64,000 nucleotides of DNA from Burhinus oedicnemus (lineage: Eukaryota; Chordata; Aves; Charadriiformes; Burhinidae), in contig VFFE01007188.1 in NCBI GenBank assembly GCA_008921705.1, positions 427,358 to 491,357 of the forward strand, read 5' to 3'. Every line of letters starts with the position of its first letter. The first letter of the stretch is position 1. A program made the position numbers and the translations under genes. This document shows positions 10,443 through 23,778 of this stretch, in pieces. The notes beneath the pieces were generated by a model, which was not told where the DNA came from, made no database searches, and worked only from the letters and a program-made list of their open reading frames with translations.

Positions 10443-11546
10443 CAACTCTTCAGTGCTGTTGACAGTAGGAGTCCATGTTGTGATTGCCTGCCTTTTAGGT
10501 TTGTCTTATGCAGATAAGCAACTTCAAAGCACTTGGCCAACTGATTTACCACCAGGAATTAAGAGGCCTATTTTTCTGCTGTTGTTGAAATGCAAGCTGA
10601 GCCTTCCCAAAGGAAAAACAAAAAAGGCTTGGTTTTACTCTTTATTTTTTTTTGTTCTGAACCAAAATATTAGCCACAGGAACAACCAGTCCTATGTGAT
10701 TTATTTGGACGTCGTTAGGTGTAAGGAGACCTGGATATGTTGGTTTGTGGTTTTTATATTTGCTTTTCTTTCAGATTCCTCCCCAGATTTTTTTGGTGCC
10801 CTATATATAGAAAGTCACAGTGGTGTACTTTCCTTAAATTCATACCATTCATTACTTTTGCAAAAGAAAAAGTTTCTTGTCCTGTCTGGAAACTATTATC
10901 TTTTAAGTTCATGTCTTGGACTCTTGTAGGGGCAGAGCAAGTTAACATGTGATGTATATGTGTTTATGTATTTAAAGCTTTCCCTACTTGATATTTCCTG
11001 ATATTTCTTCTTTCTTCAACCAACAGCTGATTATTTCAGAAGAAAGGACAGTCACATTTACTCTTGGTGGCTTGCTAAAACAAAGAAATGAAGGTCAACA
11101 GCTAGACACCTATTATCTTTCTGAAGAAAAAATTGTTGGAGAGGCCAAAAGCAGTTTCCTTCTATGTTCACTTGAACAAAGCAATTGTGAATCTCAGTAC
11201 TTGGAAAGCCAAAAACTAAAAGGAAAACCTTTGTCTGTTTTAGACTGCAGAGGGAAAAAAAGATGTCTTCTCCCTGGGGGAAGGAAGTTTTGGAGGGAAA
11301 TAAAACAGAAGAGAATTGTTGATATATACAGGCTTATTTGTGACTATAAAAAGTAGTGTATGTGTAACTAAAGCATCATTTCTGAGATCAGATGATAGGG
11401 GAGACAAAGAAAGATATTGGAATCTACCCATGAAAGTTAAAGATTACCAAGTAATACAAGCAAATATGTCTGTTAATATGCATGCAAGTAAGCGTTTGCT
11501 GGATCAGAGCAGTCATGAATATTCAGGTGATTATCAGATGCTTTAA
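10443..11546 (+). other. Cluster of plus-strand open frames, possible old exon or pseudogene tract
   Basis: Three plus-strand frames follow one another: 10453-10929 (158 codons, non-ATG start), 10988-11356 (122 codons) and 11316-11546 (76 codons). The first follows a branch-point and acceptor-like tract (ttctgtttcag ends at 10442) and starts with a hydrophobic, signal-peptide-like stretch (LLTVGVHVVIACLLGLSYA). A second acceptor-like tract (caaccaacag) precedes a hydrophilic stretch from about 11028. I recognise neither protein and see no clear donor sites. A frame of 158 codons in AT-rich DNA is only mildly unlikely by chance, so I do not call a gene. Confidence 0.2.
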
Positions 11547-13800
11547 ACTTGTAAATATTTAACTTACTAACTTGTTCTAGTTTTGTGTTTTCATTTTCCA
11601 TAAGCTGTTTGCTGTTCATTACTTCTTTTATGTTATAAAGCAGAAATATCAGTAATCTATCATGCAGTTCAAATAATACTGTATAGAGTCCAAGTCATCA
11701 ATTTATGAACAGTGTATCAGCAACCCACAGAACAATTGCTGTTGTCGTAAATTTTGAATGCCAATGAGCAAAAGACATCACAAGCTTTAGGACTAGCTTG
11801 TGCACAATAGTACTACATAATTTAAGTGCTGGATTCAGTAGTACTACTTGACCAGTTTTAATTAGAAGGAATCTGGCTTTCTTTGTGCAGGAAGAGAACC
11901 TAGTTCACATATTTTCAGATAACAATGTTAATTAAAGGTTGCCTTTTGTATTTGGAGGATTGTTTCATTTTTTTCCCTGGAGCATCCTGTATGGAAGAGT
12001 AAGGCTTCTTCCCCAGTAGGACATACCCTGTCCTAGAAGGACAGGCGAACACGGTGAAATTTATGACCTCAGTAAATGATGTGTGATGATATGTACTGCA
12101 CAGAACAGTGCCAGTGGGGATAAATCTGTATGTGTGTACACGCCAAGTAGTAAAGGCAACTTTCAGTACAAATAATATTTAAGATATTTAAATGCTTATG
12201 AAGGAAGAAAAGTCATAGACTTTAGGTTAGCTTGTTCATAAGAAGCTAAATTATGAAAAATGTACATGTGTACAACGGGAAAAGTCATATGTGAGAGGTG
12301 CCCGTCTTCATCTGGCTGTACAATGATAGCCTTGCCTTGAGAAACAATAATATCTCTCTCCAGAGAAGGGAATCTCTATACATCAGCCTAAGAGCAGCAC
12401 TTGAGCAACAGGCAATGTTTCTGCCACTGTAGCAGGAAGAGCTTGGGATTGAGTACAGATTGCAATACAGTCGCTGGACATGTTTTCGTGGCACGGTTTT
12501 AGTGTGGACCTTGTGTGCAAATGTCCAATTACTCCTTGTCTAGACTGTGCATGCCCCCTCAGTAGTTTGCAAGGATCCCCTGAGATCTCACTGTGGAGAC
12601 TCTTGCTCATCCACCTCTTGCAGGAAATTTCTTATATTCTGTTCTTTCTGCACGGTGAATCCAGGTCACTTATACACTGACCCTAAGACAATTTCACATC
12701 AGCAAGTGTTAACAGGCCTGAAAGTATTGAAGATGACATGTCTGCGGATAGTTCAAAGAAAGCAGAACCTTTGCTGGGAATTTGTTCCACCTTCTGAACA
12801 TGCCACAATCCTTGATACAGCCTTGTTTAAATACACATTTTTTAAATCACACAGCGTTGATAAGTTCCAAAACTAGAGAAAGGTGTAAACAGAAGTGTCA
12901 ACGGGCACTTCTGGCTCTTGAGAAGACAGCTTGAATTAAAGTGAGAAACTCTGAAAAGTATAAAGACTGCCTGAGGAGGGAAATGTCAGAATCATGCCAC
13001 ATGACAGTGCAGCTTGCTGGTACTTGCAAGACCAATTTTCACCTCATGTGAGAATAAGTTAAAGAACAGAGTGACTCTGATGGAGGCCAGCACGAGATGA
13101 ACACCTTCCCTGGCAAGTGAGTAGCAATACCAGTGAACCCATAGCCCTGCTCCTGAGCGTGTTATGGCCTCTAATATGAAACAAAAGAAGATATGAACAA
13201 CTGTTAACATTACAAGCATTTGAGAGTGTTTTCAGTCGCAAGGCTCTGAAATGAACATGGAAAAAATATATGCCCTGAGACATTGTAGTTCCCATTACTG
13301 TCAGGTACCAGTAAGCTAACACATCAAATAGGTGAGCAAATTATCAAACCCAATGCACTCTTCAAATCTACATTTACTGTAAAAGACAACTTCTTTCTTT
13401 ACTGATAAACAAAATCACTAAAAATTAGTTTACATTAATTATGTAGGGTAACAATAGCTCAGCCAGAATCATAAATTATTTTAAGTGAACATGTGTATAG
13501 ACCCTCTTGCACTTAAATACTAATACAAGTTATTGAGCCAAATCCTCAGATAGTATAATTGACTTAGCTACCCTAAATTTGTTTGATCTATGATTATTTG
13601 CACAAGCCACATGTCCGGTTCACTGCATAGACAAATGTGGTTTGGGCTAAAAAGCAGATAGTAAGATTCTTATCTGCTGATTTAACCATTGCTTTCTCAT
13701 GGATCGGATGATGTGTTTGTGGATCACTTGGGAAAATAAGTTCAAAACTTATTTTTATTAGCTTTTGTGCAAGCACCATAAAACCTTATTGCTATAATGT
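11547..13800. other. Unrecognised AT-rich intergenic sequence
   Basis: Unique-looking sequence with several overlapping short open frames on both strands (about 12285-13322). None has a recognisable domain, a consistent frame or splice signals I trust. No repeat family is identified. Confidence 0.5.
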
Positions 13801-13819
13801 TCATAAAAAGGACCTGAGT

Positions 13820-13890
13820 TAAACCTTATCAAGTTTCCCATTGATCTCAATGGATTTTGTAGCCTAAAGGGAAGGAACATAATCCTGCAT
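13820..13890. repeat. Possible ancient amniote repeat remnant
   Basis: The tract ttcccattgatctcaatgga (13835-13854) is a near-palindrome. It resembles a motif I remember as recurrent in old transposon remnants of amniote genomes. Only this core is suggestive and no family can be named. Confidence 0.25.
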
Positions 13891-14932
13891 GAAGTGAAAA
13901 AAATTCAGGTTTAGATTTTATGCACCTAAAAAATGGATATAGTAATTTACTAATTTATTTTGTAAAAGCTGCTAAGAATTTAAAGTCTCTTTAATTTATT
14001 GGGTTTTATTTCTTCTCCTCTGAGGGAATCAGCATTGCAAAATAAGCCTTTTATGGCCTGTACGAGGATAACAGAAGTATTATTTGAAATATAATGCATT
14101 GTAATGGGATTTTTACATGTGTATTATCTGTTGCTGAATACCTGTTAGAAGTACTAAGAGATATATTAAAAAAAAGAAAAAATAATATCATTGTTTTGCA
14201 TCCATTGCATGCTATAGCAAACAGTAATCAAAAGAATTTTCTTTGTTCATGTGTTTGTTCAGGCTATTATTCCAGTTTCAGTTGTGTGGCACTATTATAG
14301 CTACAGAATGAATTCTAGTGTAGTTGTTAGAGCTATCAGCTCCGATCTTACAACCTCTTACATAATATGTAGTTTTAGAATTGCTTACATTTCATACGCA
14401 TAACATTTGTGTTTCACAACTTGCACTGATGGCTCATTTTAAGTAAATAATTATTACATATATTTTAGGTTCCCAGCTCACGTATGTTATCATAATCATG
14501 TCCATCATTAAAAACCAGAGTGAGTGTGGCTTTGTACTTGTACTAGTGAATGTGAGTGACTTTTTCAGGATTATTTAATTGGCTATGCTTAGGAATTGTT
14601 TTACCCATAGGTATAAAAGTAAATTCTTGTTAATAACTCCAAATAAGGCCTGTTAAAACTTAGCTGTTAGAAACTAGACTAAAAAATGTTTGACCATAAG
14701 TAAATGAAATTTATTACTTTAACAGAAAACAGGATTACAGGGAAGCTGATTGGAGCTATGATACAAAGCAGGAATACAAGGATGGGAGGAACAAGTGTAA
14801 TACGCAAACACACAAGGTTAGTACTGAAACTTTAAATATCAAATTCCTTTCATAAAGGTAAATAGAAGAAAGAGTTATGCATGTAGACATTATGTGCAGG
14901 TCATATACTTCCTCTAGGCCATTTCCCTCGCT
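13891..14932. other. Unrecognised AT-rich intergenic sequence
   Basis: About 1 kb of AT-rich DNA with one short plus-strand open frame (14094-14300) of no recognisable character. Nothing else is supported. Confidence 0.5.
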
Positions 14933-14989
14933 GAGGAGAGGAGAGGAGAGGAGAGGAGAGGAGAGGAGAGGAGAGGAGAGGAGAGGAGA
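14933..14989 (+). repeat. (GAGGA)n pentanucleotide microsatellite
   Basis: About eleven tandem copies of a GAGGA unit, almost uninterrupted. On the minus strand it reads as a repetitive Leu/Ser/Pro-rich frame (within 14756-15031), which is an artefact of the repeat rather than a gene. The tract is pure and so probably length-variable. Confidence 0.95.
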
Positions 14990-16273
14990 TTTAATGCTGC
15001 AAAGATGCAAAGAAAATGCTAAGGATTGCATAGGAATGATGCATTAGTTTTCTGCATCCACTCATGAGACATAAATTTGAATCTTCCCCAAAGCACTGGT
15101 ACATGAATTTGGAAGGCACAAGTGGATCCATTTTAAAATATTGTGGTAGTGCCATCATTCATCTTTCAAATAACCCAGTAGGCAGGAGTACATACATTGG
15201 AAACAGATATATTGATTACAGATCCTCTTCCAGCTGAAGAATTTCAGACCTACAATTTCCGTTACCCATGGGCTAAGATTTTTGGATAGTCAGGGAATCC
15301 TTTATTCCAGCAAATGAATATGAGCATAGCAGAAACAACAAGAGCTGTAAACCAAAACCAAAATTTTGGAAGTATCTGCATTTTAGAAAGTCATCAACTG
15401 CCTGCTTTCAGGATTACCTGCACCTCTTGCTTGTTTTTTTGGGAGGGAGTGTTGGTTTGGGTTTTTTAGAGATATATTTTATTCAGTCATTTTTATTTCA
15501 GAAAGACTAGAGCCTGGCTTCTGAATGGCTGAATGCTCCAGCCATTTCAGTACACAGTTGTGTTGCCTCCTTCTCTTTGATCTTATCTGTGGTTTTGCAC
15601 CAAGGCTGAGATCCAACAGAAGTCTTGAAAAGTAGTTCCTAATTACAAATGCCTAAAACCTGCTGATTATATCTTTCTCCTCTCATATGCAAGTGAACTA
15701 TATGGGAAACAAACTTTTTTTTCTTTTCAGATTGTATAAGTCCTCAAATCTTAATTTTCCACTTTGTCAGCGAGATCTATAACTGCCAGCCTTCTGTAGG
15801 AAAAGGGCAAAGGTGTCTGTTCCTATCATATTTTATTAAGAGCTTGCTCTAGTTCATTAGTTTTGCTCCGATGATGGCAACTGGATTCTGGACCTTGCAT
15901 ATTTGGACTGTGGCATTATCAGTGCATGTAACTGAATTAGCCTGTACTATGCTTGGCACGGGACTAGGTGGATGTTACAGCTATGTTATTCAAATTTAGA
16001 CTAAACAGTAGGGAAAAATACTGAGTTTTGCAGAAGAATTAGGTGCAAGCTTGTTTGTTTATTTGTTTTGTAGTACAGGTGTGAATGTATTCCTAAAGTT
16101 TTTATTTCTGACCCTTAAACAGTCTTTTGGGACTAATCCTCAGTGAGTAATAGCTGGGCTGGTATTTAAAGAGTAGCCTCCTTCGGTGCGTCTTTTTGCA
16201 TCTTCTCTCATACAGATTTTTAGACCTTGAAAAGATTAAGGAGAGGCTTATATCTGTCCTATAATTGAATAAG
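14990..16273. other. Unrecognised intergenic sequence
   Basis: About 1.3 kb of AT-rich DNA without open frames of note or repeats I can identify. Confidence 0.5.
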
Positions 16274-16431
16274 AATCATAGAATCATAGCATCATCTAGG
16301 TTGGAAAAGACCCTTAAGATCACTGAGTCCAACCATCAACTTAACACTGCCAAAACCACCACTAAACCATGTCCCTGAACACCACGTCTACCCATCTATT
16401 AAATACCTCCAGGGATGGCACTTCCACCACA
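16274..16431 (-). mobile_element. CR1 LINE 3' end fragment
   Basis: On the plus strand it opens with aatcatagaatcatag, the reverse complement of the short tandem tail that ends CR1 elements. It continues through the well-known 3' untranslated block (ggttggaaaagacc, then a tract ending near cttccaccaca). The copy is 5'-truncated at about 160 bp, as is usual for CR1, and is not mobile. Confidence 0.9.
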
Positions 16432-17740
16432 TTTGTATATATTTACTCTAATGTAAAGGAATTTAAGAACTCTATTTACTCTGATATTTGGAATAGATTT
16501 TAGAGTAAGTTACTTTTTAAAAATTATCTTCTTCATTTCTTGTTTTATTTTGGTTCAGTTAAGATGCCCATTTCCCACATGTATTTACAACCTGACATTG
16601 GATATTCTTAGCATAAGAAAAAAAATTGCAAATGTTTCAGTCTTTAAAAACTCAATTGAATCTATTTTTGAATTTTAGTTTGACTGTGCAGTGCCCAGAC
16701 AGAGCCACAGAAATGTCCTTAAATGACTTAAAATAGTATTTCTATTCATAAAAATGTCACAGCTTTACACTCCAATATCTCATAGCTCTGCAGGCTAAAA
16801 GTGAGTGCAAGTCTCAAGGGGACAATCTTCTTCCCAGTGGAACAAAGTGCCTCACTATGGCCGTACAAAATCAAAAGATATAAAACTTCTACCTTAAGAA
16901 AACAAACGAACAAACAAACCAACCAGCAAAAAAGGGAAGGATAGCTATAACAAAAACTAGATGTTAATTACTTATCTGAAGCTTGAAACAGGTTCATGTA
17001 GGATGGGAAGACAGTTTAAGGATTGCTTTTTAGCATGGAATGCAGGTTGACCCTTGACAATGTGATCACTGTTTTAGAAACAAGCCATTTGAAGTTGTTA
17101 AGGGATCTGACTATAAGAAAAATCTCACCAAGCTAATCTAATAGACAGTTATAGCTGCCAGAATTGTATGCAAGATATACTGGTATACTGCCACACATGT
17201 AAAAGAATCAGGGGTACTGTTTGCATGTAGGTGGTATGTATCAGTCCAGTTTCTGGGATATCACTGCGTAAACAATAGGAGACATTATTATGTGAAAAAA
17301 ACCAATATGTATTTGTCTCAATCCTCTTCCTCCTTCACTTCTCAGAGAGAAATACATAGGATTGGCATCTTCTCTTTCACAGCAAATATCATTGTAATAT
17401 TAATCTTTAAGGCACCCTGACTACTGTTCTTGTTTCCCAAAAATGTCTTCATCTTGAGCCAGCAACTATTTTGTACCCAGTGGGTTTTTTTCAGTTTGAC
17501 TCTATTTCGTCCTCTTTACATTTTTATATAGAAAATAGTATTGTTTTCTTTCACATTGCATTCAAGTATCTTCTCACGGCTGTTTTAAACCGTCTTCTAC
17601 TTTCAGGCTTTATTTGAACTCTCTGTACCAGTCCTTCCTAGCTGGATCTCAGACACCGAATGAAGGCAGACCTGGCAGCTTTCAGAAGTCTTAGTGGTAA
17701 CTGAACAAAATCAAGTACCAGAACTAAAATGAGCTAGAAA

Positions 17741-17815
17741 AAAAACAAACCAAACCAAACAAAACCCAGCCAGACAAACCAACAAACAAACAAAAAACCA
17801 AAACCCCCAACAGAC
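17741..17815 (+). repeat. A-rich (CAAA)/(CCAAA)n simple repeat
   Basis: Irregular runs of AAAC, CCAAA and CAAA units. It has no other recognisable content. Confidence 0.8.
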
Positions 17816-20532
17816 AAATATAAGACTCAAAACATTTTGAGGGAGTAGTTTAAAAACTCAACAAATTTCAAATTTTTAGATAAATTAGGGATAATCCAAA
17901 AGATATGAAAAAGCACTTCTCTAAGTAAAGAGTAGGCAACAGTAGGAAAGAAGACAGCTGGAAGGTAACTTAATTTCTGACAAGCATCCATTCACTGGAA
18001 AACAAGTTAATGTTTTTTAATAGTTTCAGCTAATTCTGGCAGGGTAGTTTAACAATGATTGCATAATACATGAGGAATACAAAACGAGAGCACTTTAATC
18101 TGGGAAAAAAAAAAAGAATAAATTAAAAAGTGTTAAGGCTTAGGAAAAAACAGTCAAAATTGAAAGAATCTTAAATATATTTGAGACTAATTAATAGCCA
18201 GTTAGAAAATTGGTCTTTGAGAAAATCTTTCTGAATGAGAATTAGCTTGATTACCCTGAAAACTGTGCATTAGCTGTTATAGTGCTCTGAAGAATAAAAA
18301 GTATTAAGACAGCAAGATACATTGCATTCACAAAACAGCACATATGGTGGTACATTTCAGTTACATCTGCGAATTAAAAAGACCAGACCACAGTCTAAGC
18401 ACTGGCACATGGCTGTTTACCTTATCAAATTATTACCATGGACATCAGTACCATTATGGCCCACGGCACACTAGCAGTCTCCGACAGGCGACTTCGTTTG
18501 TGGTAGATAGCTTGGATGCTGCCATACAGTGTAGCTGTTCAGACATGAGTCACACCATTCTACTGACCTAAAGGGGCAACAAATGGTGTCTGGCCTGTTT
18601 TAAATGCTAGTATAGGTGTAGTATTTCTGATACATAACACAGCATAAGACAATGACCCATTTTCAGTCTTGAAATAGGGCAAGAACCATAAAAAAAGAAA
18701 GTAAAAAACTGTGGAAGAGGAGGAAGCTGCACAGAAATTCCCATGGGAATAATGAACACCATTGCATCAGAAGATAAATGGCTTATTATTCTGAATAAAA
18801 ACAGGAATCTTATTTAATTAATTATTTTTACCATCGTACACAGATGCACAGGCTGGTCTTTGTCAGGAGTTTTTGTAGTAGCATTGAAATAAAAATAGTA
18901 AACGTAGGAAAGTAAATGGGTGAAATACATTGCTTAGTTTAAGTTTATCCCCGCTATAGGCATATATATCAAAATGTGCAATGAAGCAATTTATAATAAC
19001 AACTCAGCAAAAGATTCTACACTCGAAAGTTCAGGAACCTAACACAAGTAAGAAAAAGTTTGAAAATATTTTCTAGGGCCTCAGGAGACTCTCAAAAGAG
19101 TGCAGAATAAGGCTGAGTTCATGACCAAGGAGAGTCTTTTGCCTCTAATATGTAGCCTAGAAAACCAATGTGTCTCTGAGAATCTTAGATGCAATGGGCT
19201 GGGTAAGAAAGTGATCACTATCACCAATCATTAGAGGAAAACAAGCCAATAAAAAAAATATTAAATGAAGTGTCAATAGAAACATTTTTATAATAAATAA
19301 CACAAGGAAATTTGTGTCTAATCAAAGTCCCCCAAAACTCAAAATGCCCAATAGTTCCAAAAGGTTCAATAATTTTGAGATGTTGGTGTTAACAGAAAAT
19401 TCGCAGAAGCTAACTGAAACAGTCTCACCCTCACTAAGTGCTGTCCCATCTTCTGACAAGAGTTTTGAAACTCCAGAGGCTACCAGTTAACTTGCTTCCA
19501 GCTCTTATTTCATATTTTCCAGACTGATGGTTGTTCACGTTCACGAGCTATGATTATGCAGTAGGTCAGGAATCATGAGGAGCTCAGCTTTTCCATGCCC
19601 AGAAGACAGAACAAGGGGATTTTTCCCTGCACCCAAGTAATCCAACATTTTGCACAGTATTTTGTTATGATTTGAGAACTAAACTACTTAGTCTCAGAGG
19701 TCAACTATGTGGCTCATTTCCTTTTTTTAGACAAGCGTGTCCAATAATCCCCTTTGGTTGTCTGAGCTCTGCTTTTTATGAAACTGTCTTCTGTTACAGA
19801 GAGATAAGTTACGGCTGATGCCTTAGGCTGCAGAAAGCCAAAATATGTTTTGTTGAGTCTATAGGGCACTAGCAGAAGAGCAGTGCCTGTAGTCATTACT
19901 CCTTTCCATCTGTCCTGTCTTCTTGATATGTTTGTGAGTCATGTTTAAGTATCAGAAGTGCTTGGTGTCTTCAGTCAGTTAAAGAAAGTGCTGTTTGGTG
20001 TCCAGATGTTACATTTCTTTTTCACTGGAGGAAACTCAGTTAGCTGATCCTGTTTGTATGATTGAGTGGTATGTCTTTCTGTTGAGACAGAAGTTAAAGG
20101 GGCAATCAAGTGGAGAAAGAAAAAAAAAAAAGAAAACCCCCAATGACCTTTATATGATACATTAAAACTAAGCTAATTTTCACAAGAACTGTTTATCTCA
20201 TCTACCGGGAAAAAAAAGGTATTTTAATATGAGTCTATCTCTAACTCTGCTGCTTTTGGTTTTCTCTTCCTCATACGTCAATATCTAAACCTACAAAGTC
20301 TCTATATTCTTAAACAAACCTGCTGCTTCTTGTTACTATCGGTTCAAGCATAAAACAGTTTGTTCTGTTTCATTTAGAAACTATCTTGTTGTTTATATTA
20401 TGCCATTGGCATGGAATACTATTTTCTTCAATTAAACATGAATTTTACAAATTGAAAGAAGTCAACATAAATATTTCTCATTGTACTCTGTTACTTACAG
20501 GCAGGACATTCATTTATTTATGTAATTTAAAT

Positions 20533-20548
20533 ACACACACACACACAC
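20533..20548 (+). repeat. (AC)8 microsatellite
   Basis: Eight uninterrupted AC dinucleotides following ttaaat. Confidence 0.9.
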
Positions 20549-22301
20549 AATGTTCCTTCACTCAGATAATGTTATAAAAATGCATTGATAGGCATAACTC
20601 ATTTTCATTGTTATGTGCATACAACAGAACATTCTTTTTCTGCCTTTCACTCAATTATTCAAATTTATTAAGAAGTTTACTAGAGAGATATAATGCTGAT
20701 CTTCTTCATATCCCTACTATAATAGCTTAATTTAAATATGCATTATAGGTTTTTACGGAACGACAGTATTCTTCAGTTTTCTTCGCTGGCATGACAGGGG
20801 CTTAAATGCTGTAAAATTGCTGAGCTTGATGGGATTGGGAGGATGACTTTGTTTTATCAATATTTTTGCACACAGTGGTGTAAGATGTTTAAGGTTTCAG
20901 TGGGACTCCAGTTTGTAACGGTAAGCACACTTGTAAAGATTTAGAGCACTGGATGTATCTTCCCTTTAAATGTCTATGTTTTTTAAGAACATTTTCCTGC
21001 TGGACATCTTGCAAAAAATAAATACTTGCAATAAGTAAATACTTAAATATTCTCTTCAGTAATGAATGAATGAAGGGATATGCATTTATACTTTTCTTCA
21101 AGTGTTTTCTTTATGCATTATTCATGCATTCTTCATATGAGCTAGGAGTCTCCACTCTTCTTATAATCAAAAGAATGAAACAGTCACTTCCAGAGTACAA
21201 GTCATTTCTAACTAACATTTAAAGGAGCTCTGATACATCTCATCTTTTTCTCCTCTGACTGAAAAGAATAGATTTCTGTCTCAGACATAAACACGTCTAT
21301 GCTGTGGCCATTTAAAGTTAGGTAAAATTAATTCCATTCCAAATTTTTACACAAGTCACTGGAAAATCTACAGCATCAAGGTTAGGATGTTCAGTTAACA
21401 GAACTAACAACTATCGTTTCTAATTTCTTTCTTTCGTTAAGACTGAAATGGTGTGTAGGCTTTGTCATATGGATCATCCATAAATCAGCCAGAGATGAAA
21501 ATGATTCATTACTATATTCTATTAATATCTACGAATATCTGTTCTATTGTACTTGTCTAATAATAATCTGCAAATAATCAACATCATCGGTCTGAGATTA
21601 ATAAAGTTAAGAAGAGATCAATTAGATATAGTATTCTGATGGGTATTGTGTTTGCACAGATTTTGAAGCTTTTGTAGTTGCCATATAAAATATCAAGGGA
21701 AATGTGGCTGTGTAATTTTATAAGTGGCAGTACACTGAATACTCTTTTACAGGTAAGTCTTACACATAACATTATATCTTGTCATATAATCAGGTTTGGA
21801 CCTTTTTTTTTTTCGTAACACTTCTGGTAGCCGTTTTCCACAGTCATATGTAAGGATTTTGTTACTCATGTCATAGTAAGATTCTTGATTATCTTTTTAT
21901 AGTTCATAACAAGCATGAAAAACATATCTTTTGAAACGTCAGTCACTGAGGCACTAAGCCTTGGCTATCATTGCAAATGTTTCACCTGGAACATTTTTTA
22001 AATCTGGAAGAAATGATCTTCATTTAACCAGCACTGCGTCATTTTTTTATTTTTTGGTGGGGATTTTTTTCCTTACAGTAATAAGTAAACAAGCTTTATT
22101 TTTCCAGCTGGGGAATTACATCTTAAAAAGTGTTCTGATGAACACAGCATTAAGACCTCAGACTCCTTTGTCTTCTGACATGTGTTGCAGACTTAAAAAC
22201 ATAAAAAGACTTAATCGGACAAATCACAGCATAGAATCATTCTCTTTTTCTGTCTACTTTAGTGCAATAGCTGACGCACAAGGAATAAAAATGGATCAGT
22301 A

Positions 22302-22520
22302 CAGCACTTGGTTTTGTTGAACTTCATGAGGTTTGCATGGGCCCACTCCTCAAACCTGTCAAGATCCCTCTATATGGCATTGCTCCCTTCAAGTGAATCA
22401 ACTGTACCACTTAGCTTGGTGTCATCTACAAACTTGCTGAAGGTGCACTCAATTCCACTATGTCACTAATAAAGGTATTGAACTGTACCAGTCCCAATAT
22501 GGACCCCTGAGGGACAATGG
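22302..22520 (-). mobile_element. CR1 LINE ORF2 fragment
   Basis: The reverse complement contains part of the CR1 reverse transcriptase, including a degraded catalytic-site tract: a Phe-Ala-Asp-Asp-like stretch near 22424-22435, where the first codons read Phe-Val-Asp-Asp, followed by Thr-Lys-Leu-Ser. Both ends are truncated and no 3' tail is present. ORF2 of CR1 normally encodes endonuclease and RT; this piece is a fossil. Confidence 0.85.
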
Positions 22521-23778
22521 TGATTTGAAAGTAGAACACATTCCTGCATTCTTATCCTGAATGTCTTAGAAATGGGTTAAATTTATAACAGTGCTCTAGA
22601 AATATTCACATTATCACCAAGTGAGCAGGTATGTTTACACTGCATAATGCTATGGCAGAGAAAATAGTTTTGTCTCAGGAGCCTATTAGGACTACAGGAC
22701 TAATTAGCTCAGGTGGATTTGTGGTTTGGCATTTCTAGTTTTCTTCCAGTTCTACAATTAACAAATCTAGACCTAACATGCAGTTGTGAACAATGCTCCC
22801 TTGTATATTGTTGAGGACACCATAGATTCCATAAATTTTACATTTTTTAATATGAATTTTTCTTACATTAAAGTTTGCATGCTCATCTTGTCCGTTGTAT
22901 GCAAAGTGTAATGTTCTTTTTTAGTGTATAAACTGTACAGCATGCAGGAATGTATAAGAAACAGAAAAATTATAGGAAAATATCTCCCTTTTTAATGTCT
23001 ATTAGAAGACTTTTCTGATTTGTCTTTGTATTGTTCCCTTCTGCAAGCAGAAGAATAACTTAAATAGTAAGGGCTTCAGTAAATGTAGCAACTCTGGCAA
23101 GTTAGTGTCTCTTATAATTTTTCATGATGACAGCTTATAATGACATACACTGTTATGTTGCCAACTCTCATTAGCGTAAACTAACAGAACGTTAGTGCTG
23201 TCACTTTCTTAAGCCACCCTGGTTTTGCTATGGCATGGCATTACATCCTTGCTTCAAATCAAACATCTGTTCTTTGTGCCTACAACCAAGGTGAAGAATG
23301 CTAGTTGTATAGTATAGTAAACAAAAGCCAATATTTTTCTATTTATGCAGATAAAGACATTGATAATGTGAAAAGGATATCTTCTTTTCAGCTTTAATGC
23401 CTGTACTAAATCTATTTTCTAATATTTGAAACTACAGTATTTTATACAATACTTATTTTAATAAATAATGAATTCATCAACGGTTATGAAAAGAAAGTGT
23501 TCATTAGTCTACATTGCAATACAAATTTTTATTTGAATTTAACCATCTTGCTCTTTTAATTTCATTCATAAAATTCCTGTTGTAACAGTAACTAACTACA
23601 ACCTGATTCTTATTAACGTCAAATTGAGTATCTCATTATTTTAACTTCTAGGAAATAAGAAAAGTAAAAGATGGATATTTTTTCTAATAAGCTATAATCT
23701 TAAAATGAAGTTTGATTATGTGATTCATTCCTAGGAAATCAAATATATCTTCAATGATTTTATGAAGAAATTACCAGT
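22521..23778. other. Unrecognised AT-rich intergenic sequence
   Basis: About 1.2 kb of unique-looking AT-rich sequence. No open frame or repeat is worth naming. Confidence 0.5.

Larger units (their letters stand above)
16432..22301. other. Long AT-rich intergenic stretch with simple repeats
   Basis: Almost 6 kb without a recognisable gene. It contains A-rich simple repeats near 16900-16925 and 17741-17815 and an AC repeat at 20533-20548. Short open frames occur at 18344-18571, 19714-19896, 20386-20577, 20889-21101 and 21584-21772, with no recognisable domains. The 119-codon frame 21961-22320 runs into the CR1 piece at its end and shows no domain. Confidence 0.5.

Noticed and set aside
14756..15031. 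91-codon minus-strand frame rich in Leu, Ser and Pro
   Set aside because: Its repetitive part is only the GAGGA microsatellite read in one frame; the rest has no domain.
21961..22320. 119-codon plus-strand frame as a gene
   Set aside because: Its end lies in an antisense CR1 fragment and it has no recognisable domain or splice context.
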